Of a DNA stretch of 14,778 bases, positions 1 to 6,230 are shown one piece after another. The translations under genes and the position numbers were made by a program. The stretch is from Immundisolibacteraceae bacterium (GTDB lineage Bacteria; Pseudomonadota; Gammaproteobacteria; Immundisolibacterales; Immundisolibacteraceae): the NCBI GenBank assembly GCA_016763355.1, contig JAESTY010000225.1, forward strand, positions 1-14,778. The letters are read 5' to 3'. The notes beneath the pieces were generated by a model. The model was not told the DNA's origin. It did not search any database and was given only the letters and a program-made list of their open reading frames with translations. Within the stretch, counting starts at the first letter, position 1. Each line of letters starts with the position of its first letter.

Positions 1-186
1 GAGGATAGCGAGCAAATCAAGTTGCGTATTCAGGCGAAAATTGATGACCTGGATGTGGCCACGTTGGAAGAGCTAGTGCTAGGTTTTTCCCGTAAGCAGT
101 TTCGCCACATCACCTGGTTCGGCGTGTTGCTGGGCGGCATGATTGGTGTGGTTCAAGTAGTACTGTTTCAGCTTTTTCTAAGGTAG
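1..186 (+). CDS. DUF445 family membrane protein, C-terminal end (partial)
   Basis: The first reading frame is open from the window edge to TAG at 184-186 and gives the last 61 residues of a protein. An acidic helix (around DDLDVATLEELV) leads to FSRKQFRHITWFG and then a glycine-rich hydrophobic segment, GVLLGGMIGVVQVVLF, ending in a basic residue. The pattern of a helix with paired Glu, a basic stretch with His/Ile, then W-x-G-x-L-L-G-G-x-I-G closely matches the extreme C-terminus of DUF445 (YheB/YjiN-like) inner-membrane proteins, where this segment is the terminal membrane anchor. The molecular function of DUF445 proteins is not established. The N-terminal part lies outside the window, so completeness cannot be judged. 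The next gene starts 69 bases downstream on the same strand and has a possible promoter of its own, so co-transcription is uncertain. Confidence 0.75.
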   Translation, partial: EDSEQIKLRIQAKIDDLDVATLEELVLGFSRKQFRHITWFGVLLGGMIGVVQVVLFQLFLR

Positions 187-207
187 TTAGTCCGCTTTGG
201 CGTGCGT

Positions 208-236
208 TTGGAAGCGTTTACGCTGATTGCTAAAAA
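208..236 (+). promoter_or_regulatory. Candidate sigma70 promoter upstream of the FadL-like gene
   Basis: TTGGAA (208-213) and TAAAAA (231-236) are separated by exactly 17 bases, and each matches 4 of 6 consensus positions. The start codon lies 20 bases after the -10, so the untranslated leader would be very short and would begin almost at the Shine-Dalgarno sequence (244-252). The spacer overlaps a small inverted repeat, AGCGT-TT-ACGCT (213-224), which could be a regulator half-site pair or chance. This is pattern matching only; the gene could also be read from upstream. Confidence 0.3.
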
Positions 237-255
237 ATAGATCAGGGAGAGGATC

Positions 256-1554
256 TTGAAAACTTGGCTCAAGCTAGTGGGTCTTTTGGCCGGGGAGATG
301 GCGGCTTTATCAGTTGGCGCTACCAACGGCTTTTTCCACAATGGCTATGGGGCCGCATCAAGTGCGATGGCGGGTGCAGGCGTTGCCCATCCGGTGGATA
401 GTATGGCTGTCGCCATTAACCCCGCTGGAATGGTGGTGGTAGCTGATACTCATGATTTTGGTGTAAAACTATTTTCTCCCTGGACTAAGGTCTCGGTGAA
501 TGGGTTTTCAGAGGAGTCGTCTCGGCACTGGTTTCCAGCACCTAATCTGTCTATCAATCATCATATCCGCGATGATTTAAGTGTTGGACTTGCAGTTTAT
601 GGTAACGGCGGAATAGGTAATAAGTTTGCCGATAATCCTTATGATTTGAGTGTCGGAGGTGGATCGCCGACCGGGTTACCTGATACCCGCGAACTGTCGT
701 TGCAGATGATTAATATGCTCGCGGTACCGAGTATTTCCTGGCGCTGGAATGAGCGCCATAGTTTTGGGGTCGCCCTTTTGCTGGCCTATCAGCGCATAGA
801 AATTCGCGGCCTGGGTCTGTTCCAGTGTTTTACGCCGACTGCAGCTGCGGCCGGAGGTTGTCCAGCAGCGCCGGCCCAACTGTCGGAAGAATTGACTAAT
901 TCCGGTAAAGACCATGCAGTCGGAGCTGGCCTTCGCATCGGCTGGTTGGGTCAGCTTACTGATAATTTTCGAGTCGGACTATCGGCCTCTTCGGTCATTA
1001 GAATGACCCGGTTTAATCATTACGCCGAACTGTTACCGGATAGCGGACGGTTTGATCTGCCGGCGATGTTTTCCGCAGGTATCGCCTATGATTTTATGCC
1101 CCGGTGGACGGTGGTTTTAGATTGGCAACGGGTTATCTATGAAAGCTCAAGAGCGTTCAGTAATTCTGGCCCAGTGGACACTGGCGTCGGTCCTGGGTTG
1201 GCTCCGGGGGGGGATTTGCTTGGCGGCGACAAAGGCTTTGGTTTTGGCTGGCATGATCAGGATATTTATAAAATTGGTTTTGAATATCGTCCTCATGGCT
1301 GGATTTGGCGAGGCGGTTATAACGTCGGTAAACGTCAGTTTTCGAAGACCCAGTTTGCATTCGCGCCACTGCATAATTCAGTCATGAGTCAAAATCTGAC
1401 CATGGGTGTTAGCCGGAATCACCGCCAGGGGCGTAGCTGGAGTTTGGTGTTTAGCCGGGGGCTAAACGTCGATGAGAAGGCCAGCTCTGCGATCGGTGAG
1501 GTGCGCATAGAACACACTGAATATGCGGTGGAAATTGGCTATAACTGGTTATGA
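256..1554 (+). CDS. OmpP1/FadL/TodX-family outer-membrane transport protein
   Basis: Predicted beta-barrel channel for hydrophobic compounds such as long-chain fatty acids or hydrocarbons, acting in the outer membrane. The 432-residue product begins with a short basic/hydrophobic signal peptide, probably cleaved around residue 22 after SVGA. The mature N-terminus NGFFHNGYG, then AMAGAGVAHPVDSMAVAINPAGM (about residues 38-60), is the FadL-family hatch signature of Gly/Ala-rich sequence leading to N-P-A-G. The rest alternates amphipathic strands and Gly/Asn loops and ends in a final strand, EYAVEIGYNWL. The length fits FadL (about 420-450). TTG is taken as start because AGGGAGAGG lies 3-11 bases upstream and the signal peptide starts there. 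Residues about 303-330 form a Gly/Pro-rich loop that contains a G8 tract. Substrate cannot be assigned; nearby catabolic genes make a carboxylate, lipid or hydrocarbon ligand plausible. Confidence 0.88.
   Translation: MKTWLKLVGLLAGEMAALSVGATNGFFHNGYGAASSAMAGAGVAHPVDSMAVAINPAGMVVVADTHDFGVKLFSPWTKVSVNGFSEESSRHWFPAPNLSINHHIRDDLSVGLAVYGNGGIGNKFADNPYDLSVGGGSPTGLPDTRELSLQMINMLAVPSISWRWNERHSFGVALLLAYQRIEIRGLGLFQCFTPTAAAAGGCPAAPAQLSEELTNSGKDHAVGAGLRIGWLGQLTDNFRVGLSASSVIRMTRFNHYAELLPDSGRFDLPAMFSAGIAYDFMPRWTVVLDWQRVIYESSRAFSNSGPVDTGVGPGLAPGGDLLGGDKGFGFGWHDQDIYKIGFEYRPHGWIWRGGYNVGKRQFSKTQFAFAPLHNSVMSQNLTMGVSRNHRQGRSWSLVFSRGLNVDEKASSAIGEVRIEHTEYAVEIGYNWL
1206..1213 (+). repeat. Homopolymeric G8 tract inside the FadL-like gene
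   Basis: Eight consecutive G bases cover the end of a CCG codon, two GGG codons and the first base of GAT, encoding Pro-Gly-Gly-Asp at about residues 317-320 of the outer-membrane channel. It lies in a glycine-rich stretch likely to be a surface loop. A tract of this length can slip during replication; gain or loss of one base would truncate the barrel. Confidence 0.9.
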
Positions 1555-1556
1555 AG

Positions 1557-1574
1557 AATGCTTTATAAAGCATT
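1557..1574. repeat. 18-bp perfect palindrome between the FadL-like gene and dinB
   Basis: AATGCTTTATAAAGCATT reads identically on both strands and begins three bases after the channel gene's stop. As RNA it could form a 7-bp stem with a TATA loop, but the stem is AT-rich and no clear T-run follows, so it is a poor terminator. As DNA it would suit a dimeric repressor. It is not a gammaproteobacterial LexA box, because no CTGT-N8-ACAG is present. Confidence 0.6.
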
Positions 1575-1594
1575 GTTAATTAGCGTAAAACTTT

Positions 1595-2686
1595 ATTAAT
1601 AGTTCCTCTTCATCAACCCGGCTTAGAAAAATCATCCATGTTGATATGGATTGTTTTTTTGCTGCCGTGGAAGCACTTGATGATCCCGGCTTAGCAGGCA
1701 AACCGATAGCTGTTGGTGGTGATCCTGGCAGACGCGGTGTGATCGCCACCTGTAGTTACGAGGCCCGAGAGTTTGGTATTCACTCGGCGATGGCCTCGGC
1801 TCGAGCAATCAAGCTCTGTCCGGATTTGCAGATATTGCCACCCCGGTTTGAGCGCTACAAACAGCTCTCCAGACAGATTCGAGAGATCTATAGCCAGTAC
1901 ACCCCCATCATAGAACCCCTGTCGCTTGACGAAGCCTATCTGGATGTCAGTGGATGCGATCAGTATCAGGGTAGTGCGACCCGGATCGCCGAGGCCATTC
2001 GTGGCCAGATTGATAACGAACTCGGATTAACAGCGTCTGCGGGGATTGCACCCAACAAGATGCTGGCTAAGGTCGCTAGTGACTGGAACAAGCCTAATGG
2101 ACAGTTTGTAATCACCCCCCCGGAGGTGGAGGCTTTTGTCTGGCAATTGCCGGTCACCAAGTTGTTTGGGGTCGGCAAGGTCACGGCGCAAAAGCTTCAC
2201 AATCAGCAGGTTAAAAGCTGTGGCGATCTACAGGGTTGGAGCGAGCAGCAACTGCAGGGTCAGTTTGGTAGCTTTGGCGCTCGGCTCTATCAACTTTGTC
2301 GGGGTCTTGATGACCGCCCCCTGCAGACCCAGCGGCAACGTAAGTCCCTGAGTGTCGAACGCACATTTCTGGCGGATAAGGTCGGTTTTGAGCAGTGCGG
2401 CGCTGAAATTGACGGGTTGTTGGCGACTTTTGAACAGCGATTTGATGCAAGTGGACTTAGTGGCAAGGTGCCAATCACCACCCTGGTGATGAAAATTAAA
2501 TTCGCTGATTTCACTCAAACCACCGTGCAACAACATGGCAACAAACCGAGTCTGGACGTTTATCTAAGTTTGCTACGAGAGGGGCTTGGTCGGAATTCCC
2601 AGGCGGTGAGATTACTGGGGATAGGGGTTCGTTTCGGCACCGAGCCGCTGGATGATGGATTGCAGCTTGGTCTGGATATTGATTGA
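1595..2686 (+). CDS. dinB: DNA polymerase IV (Y-family translesion polymerase)
   Basis: Error-prone Y-family polymerase for lesion bypass. Family landmarks are clear: RKIIHVDMDCFFAAVE at the N-terminus (first catalytic Asp and the steric-gate Phe), RRGVIATCSYEAR, PLSLDEAYLDV (second metal-binding Asp-Glu), TASAGIAPNKMLAKVASDWNKPNG, the GVGKVTAQKL helix-hairpin-helix, and a little-finger domain around RKSLSVERTF. The C-terminus GLQLGLDID resembles the QLxLGL clamp-binding tail. The start is abnormal. The first ATG (1646) would give 346 residues but would remove RKIIHVD, including a catalytic aspartate. The frame is open back to 1589 (stop TAA at 1586-1588) with no ATG, GTG, TTG or CTG upstream of 1646. 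The coordinate given begins at ATT 1595, the only plausible non-standard start (363 residues); homology itself begins near 1622. A one-base assembly error is an alternative. No LexA box is seen upstream. Confidence 0.88.
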   Translation: MNSSSSSTRLRKIIHVDMDCFFAAVEALDDPGLAGKPIAVGGDPGRRGVIATCSYEAREFGIHSAMASARAIKLCPDLQILPPRFERYKQLSRQIREIYSQYTPIIEPLSLDEAYLDVSGCDQYQGSATRIAEAIRGQIDNELGLTASAGIAPNKMLAKVASDWNKPNGQFVITPPEVEAFVWQLPVTKLFGVGKVTAQKLHNQQVKSCGDLQGWSEQQLQGQFGSFGARLYQLCRGLDDRPLQTQRQRKSLSVERTFLADKVGFEQCGAEIDGLLATFEQRFDASGLSGKVPITTLVMKIKFADFTQTTVQQHGNKPSLDVYLSLLREGLGRNSQAVRLLGIGVRFGTEPLDDGLQLGLDID

Positions 2687-2715
2687 CGGTCGAACTGGCA
2701 AAATAGAAGCAAATA

Positions 2716-2849
2716 GTTTTCTGCTAACCGCAGTTCAATTAAAGGGCTTTCTTAAGCTTATCGCTGATGGGCCGATGATTATCTCAGCAACCACCGATTG
2801 ATCGATGGTTGATTGGCAGAACATCAACTCATTAAAAATAGCAGAAAAC
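2716..2849. repeat. Widely spaced 11-bp inverted repeat in the cyclase leader
   Basis: GTTTTCTGCTA at 2716-2726 is exactly complementary to TAGCAGAAAAC at 2839-2849, with 112 bases between the arms. The downstream arm ends two bases before ATG 2852, where the ribosome-binding site of the diguanylate cyclase gene should lie. If transcribed as one leader, the arms could pair and mask that site. A smaller hairpin (2788-2811) lies inside the loop. Confidence 0.5.
2788..2811. repeat. Near-perfect inverted repeat upstream of the cyclase gene
   Basis: Arms CAACCACCGAT (2788-2798) and ATCGATGGTTG (2801-2811) are complementary except for one position, with a two-base centre. As RNA this gives an interrupted hairpin; as DNA it is a plausible dimeric operator. 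No T-run follows, so it is not a standard terminator. It overlaps the stretch just before the alternative TTG start at 2813. Confidence 0.5.
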
Positions 2850-2851
2850 CG

Positions 2852-4177
2852 ATGTCCAACCTATTTGATTCGCCACACGTAATGATCCTCGCTGAAACCG
2901 AAGTCGGTAGCCGGCTAAAGGAACAGCTGTCCGCACCCAACCGACAGGTATCGTTATTCACCAAAAGCTATGATCTGCTCTATCAGATAGCCGATCTGCA
3001 TTCTGCGTTAATCATTGTTGATGCCCACACGGTCGATGTGTCACCGCGCCTGCTGTGTATGCGGATTCAGGCGCTGATAGCGGAACCTTTGCCAGCCATG
3101 TTGGTGCTGGCTGATACTGAGGCCAGTGTGGAGTTTCCAATAGAAACTGCCAGTGGTTCCTTTGACTGCCTGCCGAGCGACTGTGGCGCAGATATTCTTA
3201 AAATAAAAGTTTCTTTTTTATTGCGATTGCAACGTCAGCAGCAACTTTTTCAGAGTTCCCTTCAGGAGCTTGATCGCCTTAATCGACAGCATCATCAGTT
3301 ACTCGACGGGACTGCTGATGGCATCTTAGGACTTGATCAGCAGGGTATGATTTGCTTCTCTAATTCGGCTGCAGGTGGGCTATTAGGATGCGAAAGTAAG
3401 CAACTGTTGGGGGTGTTTTATGAAGCGCTGCTAACTCCGCAATGGTCTAGTCAGCAAAAAATTGAGGCAACCGTGGGATCAGATTCATTGGCGGCTGATA
3501 GCAAAGCGATCGAACTTGTTGGGGAAGAAGTAGAGTTTTATCGGCATGATGGCGAATCGTTTCCTGTGGCCTGTCGTCCCGGTGAGGTCGCCGGCGATTC
3601 CGAAGTGGTTTCGGTGGTGTTATTTGAAGATATTTCAGCTCGCAAACGCAACGAAGCTTCATTAAAACGCAGGGCCGAGCAGGATCCGCTTACCGGGCTG
3701 GCAAATCGGGCTGCGTTTGGCGATTTCCTGGCCGGCGCGCTGGCAAGGGCAACCCGCTCGAGTCAGCAGGTAGGCCTGCTTTACCTGGACCTGGATCAAT
3801 TCAAGCCGATTAACGATCAGTATGGTCATCAGGTCGGTGACGAGATTTTGATGGGGGTTGCTAAACGGCTAATGGCCTCGGTACGTGGCGGTGATCTGGT
3901 GGCGCGAGTTGGCGGCGACGAGTTTGTTATTGTGCTGGATGACGTTGCTGGTGAGCACGGCTGCGAAGCGGCTGCTCAAACTATTGAGACCGTACTTAAC
4001 ACGGCTTACCAGGTTGGCAGTCGGCTGATTCACTGTCGCCCAAGCGTCGGTATCGCCAGGTTCCCCGCGGACGGGCAGGATCAGCAATCTCTGGTGCAAA
4101 GCGCAGACAAAGCGATGTATCGAGAAAAAATGCGACAGCGCCGAGAGTCTGGGGTCCGACTCGAACAGGTTGCCTAA
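2852..4177 (+). CDS. Diguanylate cyclase with degenerate receiver, PAS and GGDEF domains
   Basis: Makes cyclic di-GMP from two GTP, a cytoplasmic second-messenger signal for surface attachment and motility. The 441-residue product has a receiver-like N-terminus (about 8-130) with Asp57 at the end of strand 3 (LIIVD). The acidic pair after strand 1 is only partly kept (LAETE), and the Lys after strand 5 is absent (CLPSD), so phosphorylation is doubtful. A coiled linker leads to a PAS domain (about 140-270: LLDGTADGILGLDQQG, then VVLFEDISARK). The GGDEF domain starts at DPLTGLANR (278). The active-site GGDEF (354-358) is intact, and RGGD at 345-348 lies exactly five residues before it, the arrangement of a c-di-GMP inhibitory I-site. 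ATG 2852 was chosen because the receiver fold begins soon after it; TTG 2813 would add 13 residues. Neither has a strong Shine-Dalgarno sequence. No transmembrane segment is visible. Confidence 0.9.
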   Translation: MSNLFDSPHVMILAETEVGSRLKEQLSAPNRQVSLFTKSYDLLYQIADLHSALIIVDAHTVDVSPRLLCMRIQALIAEPLPAMLVLADTEASVEFPIETASGSFDCLPSDCGADILKIKVSFLLRLQRQQQLFQSSLQELDRLNRQHHQLLDGTADGILGLDQQGMICFSNSAAGGLLGCESKQLLGVFYEALLTPQWSSQQKIEATVGSDSLAADSKAIELVGEEVEFYRHDGESFPVACRPGEVAGDSEVVSVVLFEDISARKRNEASLKRRAEQDPLTGLANRAAFGDFLAGALARATRSSQQVGLLYLDLDQFKPINDQYGHQVGDEILMGVAKRLMASVRGGDLVARVGGDEFVIVLDDVAGEHGCEAAAQTIETVLNTAYQVGSRLIHCRPSVGIARFPADGQDQQSLVQSADKAMYREKMRQRRESGVRLEQVA

Positions 4178-4284
4178 CAGCAGCCGATTTTTCAGGTATT
4201 GAGATTATCTCAGTTTGGTTGCCTACATAGCTGAACTTCTATCCATGATTTGTAATCCGGGTTTGCCAATAACACTGCCCTAAA

Positions 4285-4301
4285 ATAGCCGCTGCGGCTA
4301 T
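4285..4301. repeat. Inverted repeat upstream of the alpha/beta hydrolase gene
   Basis: ATAGCCGC-T-GCGGCTAT has 8-base perfect arms around a single central base and lies 48 bases before the hydrolase start. The symmetric centre suits a protein-binding operator better than an RNA hairpin, although a 6-bp stem with a GCTGC loop is possible. It is the only strong symmetric element in the 172-base gap after the cyclase gene. A convincing promoter was not found there. Confidence 0.45.
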
Positions 4302-4349
4302 CATGACCCCCGCAAGTTTTATCAATTTAATCGGCAGGGGCAGATAGCA

Positions 4350-5204
4350 ATGGACATTGACCAGCGCACCATTACCACCGGTGGCTTCGACACCTTTTTT
4401 CACGAGACCGGCGCGGGTAATGCGCAGACATTGCTGTTGCTGCATGGCTCAGGTCCGGGCGCCAATGCCATATCGAACTGGCAGTTTGCGCTGCCATTTT
4501 TAGGTGAAACCTATCACTGCCTGGCGCCAGATATCGCCGGCTTCGGCGAGAGTCCCTGTAATCAGCCGCCCCAGGGTGCAAAACAGTGGATCGAGGTCTG
4601 GGTTCAGCAGATGGTCGATTTTCTCGATGCGATGGGTTTGGAAAAGGTCAACCTGATTGGAAACTCGATGGGCGGCGGTGTGTCATTGCATCTGGTCGAT
4701 CGTTATCCCGACCGGTTTGAACGGATTGTGCTGATGGGTGCGGTTGGTGCGCCTTTTACGGCCACCGAAGGGTTAAAGCGCGGCTGGGGTTATTACAACA
4801 ACCCGAGTCAGGAAGAACTGGCTTATTTAGTGCGCAAATTTTTGCATAACCCGGATGTGCTGGGTGGCGACGTGGATGCCATTGCTGAGGCCCGCTTTAA
4901 GTTTGTGATGCAGGATTCGGTGAAAGAGCAATTTGTTGCCATGTTCCCCGGCGATACCCAGATTCATGTGGATGCGTTTGTGTTGTCTCCGGAGCGATTG
5001 GCGCAGATGCAGCAACCTTTTTTATTGACCCACGGTCGGGAAGATTTCTTTATTCCGTTAACCAATTCTTATCATATGGAAGAGCACCTGCCCAATGCCC
5101 AGCTACATGTGTTCAGCAAATGTGGTCACTGGATTCAGATTGAGCAGCGCAACTCATTTAATAACCTGGTGAAATTCTTCTTTGATGGCGACCTGGACCA
5201 ATAA
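4350..5204 (+). CDS. Alpha/beta hydrolase of the meta-cleavage-product hydrolase type
   Basis: Predicted serine-dependent C-C or ester hydrolase, related to BphD/MhpC/HsaD enzymes that split ring-cleavage products of aromatics or steroids. The 284-residue length is typical. HGSGPGANAISNW (about residues 32-44) is the oxyanion-hole signature of this subgroup. The nucleophile elbow GNSMGG puts the catalytic Ser at 106, Asp232 lies in GREDFFIP, and His260 in CGHW completes the triad; spacing closely follows BphD (112/237/265). The lid region (about 140-200) is not informative for substrate. GGGGCAG before ATG supports the start. No extradiol dioxygenase, hydratase or aldolase of a ring-cleavage pathway is adjacent, so a role outside aromatic degradation is possible. 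Its 3' end faces the minus-strand dehydrogenase gene 27 bases away. Confidence 0.87.
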   Translation: MDIDQRTITTGGFDTFFHETGAGNAQTLLLLHGSGPGANAISNWQFALPFLGETYHCLAPDIAGFGESPCNQPPQGAKQWIEVWVQQMVDFLDAMGLEKVNLIGNSMGGGVSLHLVDRYPDRFERIVLMGAVGAPFTATEGLKRGWGYYNNPSQEELAYLVRKFLHNPDVLGGDVDAIAEARFKFVMQDSVKEQFVAMFPGDTQIHVDAFVLSPERLAQMQQPFLLTHGREDFFIPLTNSYHMEEHLPNAQLHVFSKCGHWIQIEQRNSFNNLVKFFFDGDLDQ

Positions 5205-5216
5205 AAACCAGGGTCG
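5189..5216. terminator. Possible stem-loop between convergent genes
   Basis: CGACCTGG (5189-5196) can pair with CCAGGGTCG (5208-5216), leaving one bulged G and an 11-base AT-rich loop that contains the hydrolase stop codon. It lies in the 27-base gap between two converging genes, where a bidirectional terminator is expected. Neither strand shows a good T-run after the stem, so the assignment is weak. Confidence 0.28.
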
Positions 5217-5231
5217 GTTATTGAGGCTGCC

Positions 5232-6230
5232 TTAGTACCGGTCACGTTGACGGTTGATCAGCCCGGTGACCTTGCCGGCGGTCAGGAAGTTAACGATATT
5301 TGCGGTCGCCTGCTTTATAGAGTGTTGATCCGCCCCGGGTGACCGGGGCGAATTGTGAGGAGAGCCGAGCAGGTTGGGTAGATCCAGAAACGGGTGCTTT
5401 ATTTTAAATTCCCCGTGGCGAAACGGCTCAACCCACCAGGCATCAATAGCTGCGTTAGCATCTGGGTTATCTACCAGGTGGTTATAGAGTGCGGTCTGGT
5501 CGACGATCTCTCCGCGGGCAACATTGATGATCATGGCGTCCGGTTTGAGCCAGCTAAGCTGAGTTTTACCGATCAGGTTTTCGCTGTTATGGGTCAGTGG
5601 CAGGCTAATCAATAGTAAATCAGCGGCCCGCATTAGTTGCTCCAGGTCGTTCAGGGTGCCGGTAAAATCCACATCGGGCTGACTCGTGCCGCTGCTATTG
5701 ATCGCCTGGATTGACATGCCCATGGCCCGAAAAAATTTAGCACTCTCTTTGCCGATACCGCCAAAGCCTAAGATCCCCGCCACTTTTCCCTGCAGGCTCC
5801 CGGTCATGGTCATTTGATCAAATTCACCTTCGCGCATCGCCTGATGACGTTGGGGCAGTTTTTTGGTCAGCGCTAAGGCCATCGCCAATACGTGTTCTGC
5901 TATCGGTTTTGAGTAGGCCCCGGCGTTGCAGGCCAGTGGCGTGGCTTCTGGAAATTGATTGAAATCGACGTGATCGACGCCTGCACTGAGCAGCTGCACG
6001 AAGCTTAGATGGGGCATCTGCTTCACGGTTGATGTATTCAGCTCAGCACCAGGTTGCAGGCAGAAAATAACGTTACTGGATAGCAGAAGGTCGCGGCGGG
6101 TTTTGTCATCCTGGTCAGCAAGGTCGCTTAGGAAGCAGACTTCTGCGAGCTCTTTAAATTGGTCGATGATCTGTTGTCGATTTTGATCTGCGTTGAAGGT
6201 TACGCAAACTTTGGGCAGGGGTAGTTGCAT
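5232..6230 (-). CDS. D-2-hydroxyacid dehydrogenase family, NAD(P)-dependent
   Basis: Predicted cytoplasmic NAD(P)-linked oxidoreductase that interconverts a 2-oxoacid and a D-2-hydroxyacid. The 332-residue product has the two-domain layout of the family. A substrate-domain segment LLSAGVDHVD (80-89) and NAGAYSKPIAEHVLAM (about 102-117) precede the Rossmann fingerprint GFGGIG (155-160). Catalytic residues are in place: Arg239 in NVARGEIVD, Glu268 in DAWWVEP, and His292 in GSPHNSP. The residue after the last Rossmann Gly strand is not clearly diagnostic for NAD versus NADP. ATG at 6230-6228 has GGAG about ten bases upstream and a likely promoter further upstream. It is divergent from the MmgE/PrpD-led gene block. 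Glyoxylate/hydroxypyruvate reductase activity (GhrA-like) is one possibility and would fit a glyoxylate-releasing lyase nearby; other 2-oxoacids are equally open. Confidence 0.88.
   Translation of the reverse strand: MQLPLPKVCVTFNADQNRQQIIDQFKELAEVCFLSDLADQDDKTRRDLLLSSNVIFCLQPGAELNTSTVKQMPHLSFVQLLSAGVDHVDFNQFPEATPLACNAGAYSKPIAEHVLAMALALTKKLPQRHQAMREGEFDQMTMTGSLQGKVAGILGFGGIGKESAKFFRAMGMSIQAINSSGTSQPDVDFTGTLNDLEQLMRAADLLLISLPLTHNSENLIGKTQLSWLKPDAMIINVARGEIVDQTALYNHLVDNPDANAAIDAWWVEPFRHGEFKIKHPFLDLPNLLGSPHNSPRSPGADQHSIKQATANIVNFLTAGKVTGLINRQRDRY

Noticed and set aside
1555..1645. LexA-binding SOS box upstream of dinB
   Set aside because: No CTGT-N8-ACAG or close variant exists in this stretch.
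2115..2121. C7 tract in dinB as a phase-variation site
   Set aside because: It encodes a normal Ile-Thr-Pro-Pro-Glu stretch matching the conserved FVITPxEV motif, and is short for a slippage switch in a polymerase gene.
2687..2851. Cyclic di-GMP riboswitch in the leader of the cyclase gene
   Set aside because: The conserved core sequences and stem layout of GEMM-type riboswitches are not visible; only generic inverted repeats are present.
2813..2851. TTG 2813 as the start of the cyclase gene
   Set aside because: It would add 13 residues without family support, sits directly after a hairpin and has no Shine-Dalgarno sequence. ATG 2852 is preferred, though not certain.
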